This document shows, one piece after another, positions 63,958 through 64,000 of a stretch of 64,000 bases of DNA. Positions within the stretch are counted from its first letter, which is position 1. Each line of letters opens with the position of its first letter. The position numbers were made by a program, and so were the translations under genes. This DNA comes from Pseudomonadota bacterium (GTDB lineage Bacteria > Pseudomonadota > Alphaproteobacteria > Rhodospirillales > Magnetospirillaceae). The notes below the pieces were generated by a model that saw nothing but the letters and a program-made list of their open reading frames with translations, did no database searches and was not told the DNA's origin. Location of the stretch: contig JAJXWP010000023.1 in assembly GCA_021781575.1 (NCBI GenBank), forward strand, positions 1 to 64,000, in the 5' to 3' direction.

Positions 63958-64000
63958 CTGCCCCGGGACGGGCAAAAACCAAGGATAGTGCACTGACACA
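63958..64000 (+). repeat. Dispersed repeat, truncated by the window end
   Basis: CCCCGGGACGGGC followed by AAAAACCAAGGATAGTGCACTG matches 63251-63290 with a few differences and one short deletion. It begins three bases after the DsbA-like stop. The hairpin part would lie beyond the window. Confidence 0.55.

Noticed and set aside
1-64000. CRISPR arrays, tRNA/rRNA genes, prophage or intact IS elements
   Set aside because: No regularly spaced repeats, no cloverleaf or rRNA segments, and no transposase, integrase or phage structural genes were recognised by reading.

Overview
The window looks like a chromosomal segment of a GC-rich alphaproteobacterium, most likely from the Rhodospirillales (Magnetospirillum/Phaeospirillum/Telmatospirillum-like). 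This rests on a MipZ-type division ATPase, bactofilin plus M23 peptidase, soluble and membrane chemoreceptors with hemerythrin- or globin-type input domains, a lactate-oxidation lutABC locus and many FCD/LuxR/AcoR-type regulators. The assignment to a lineage is inference. I see no rRNA, tRNA, CRISPR array, intact insertion sequence or prophage.

Layout. 0-4 kb: dispersed repeat, NUDIX hydrolase, a DUF47-Pit phosphate-uptake pair and an MFS permease. 4-11 kb: an HBM-HAMP-MCP-hemerythrin chemoreceptor, a UvrD-like helicase, a small lipoprotein, an acetate/succinyl CoA-transferase and a decayed MFS gene. 11-24 kb: an MFS symporter, a small membrane protein, then a minus-strand RND operon (MdtA-MdtB-MdtC-OMF) whose last gene overlaps a TauE/SafE permease. 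23.7-28 kb: HlyIII-like protein, glycerol kinase, a haem-oxygenase-like diiron protein with a class I glutamine amidotransferase, and a truncated GDCCVxC-type gene. 28-34 kb: an emrRAB-OMF-type export operon with overlapping genes, then an LplT-like MFS protein. 34-39 kb: a large metallo-beta-lactamase protein with two cyclic-nucleotide-binding-like domains, a tautomerase and an orphan cbb3 oxidase subunit I. 39-44.3 kb: a LuxR-type regulator and lutABC with two adjacent FCD regulators, one of which has lost its DNA-binding domain. 44.4-50 kb: unknown proteins, TerC-like protein, a trypsin-like protease, bactofilin and M23 peptidase. 50-54 kb: SET-domain protein, CobC/CobD-type decarboxylase, and a translationally coupled FAD oxidoreductase/GH114 pair. 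54-64 kb: a globin-type chemoreceptor lacking the proximal His, a mipZ-VWA-DnaJ cluster, galU-ugd, an AcoR-like sigma-54 activator and a DsbA-like thiol oxidoreductase flanked by repeats.

The best leads are the lut regulatory module (HTH-less and full-length FCD paralogues plus two matching GGTAA-N7-TTACC operators), the MBL/double-cNMP protein with an N-terminal domain I do not recognise, the globin-like receptor with Arg at the haem-ligand position, and a family of intergenic repeats with covarying hairpins, one of which abuts a ribosome-binding site.
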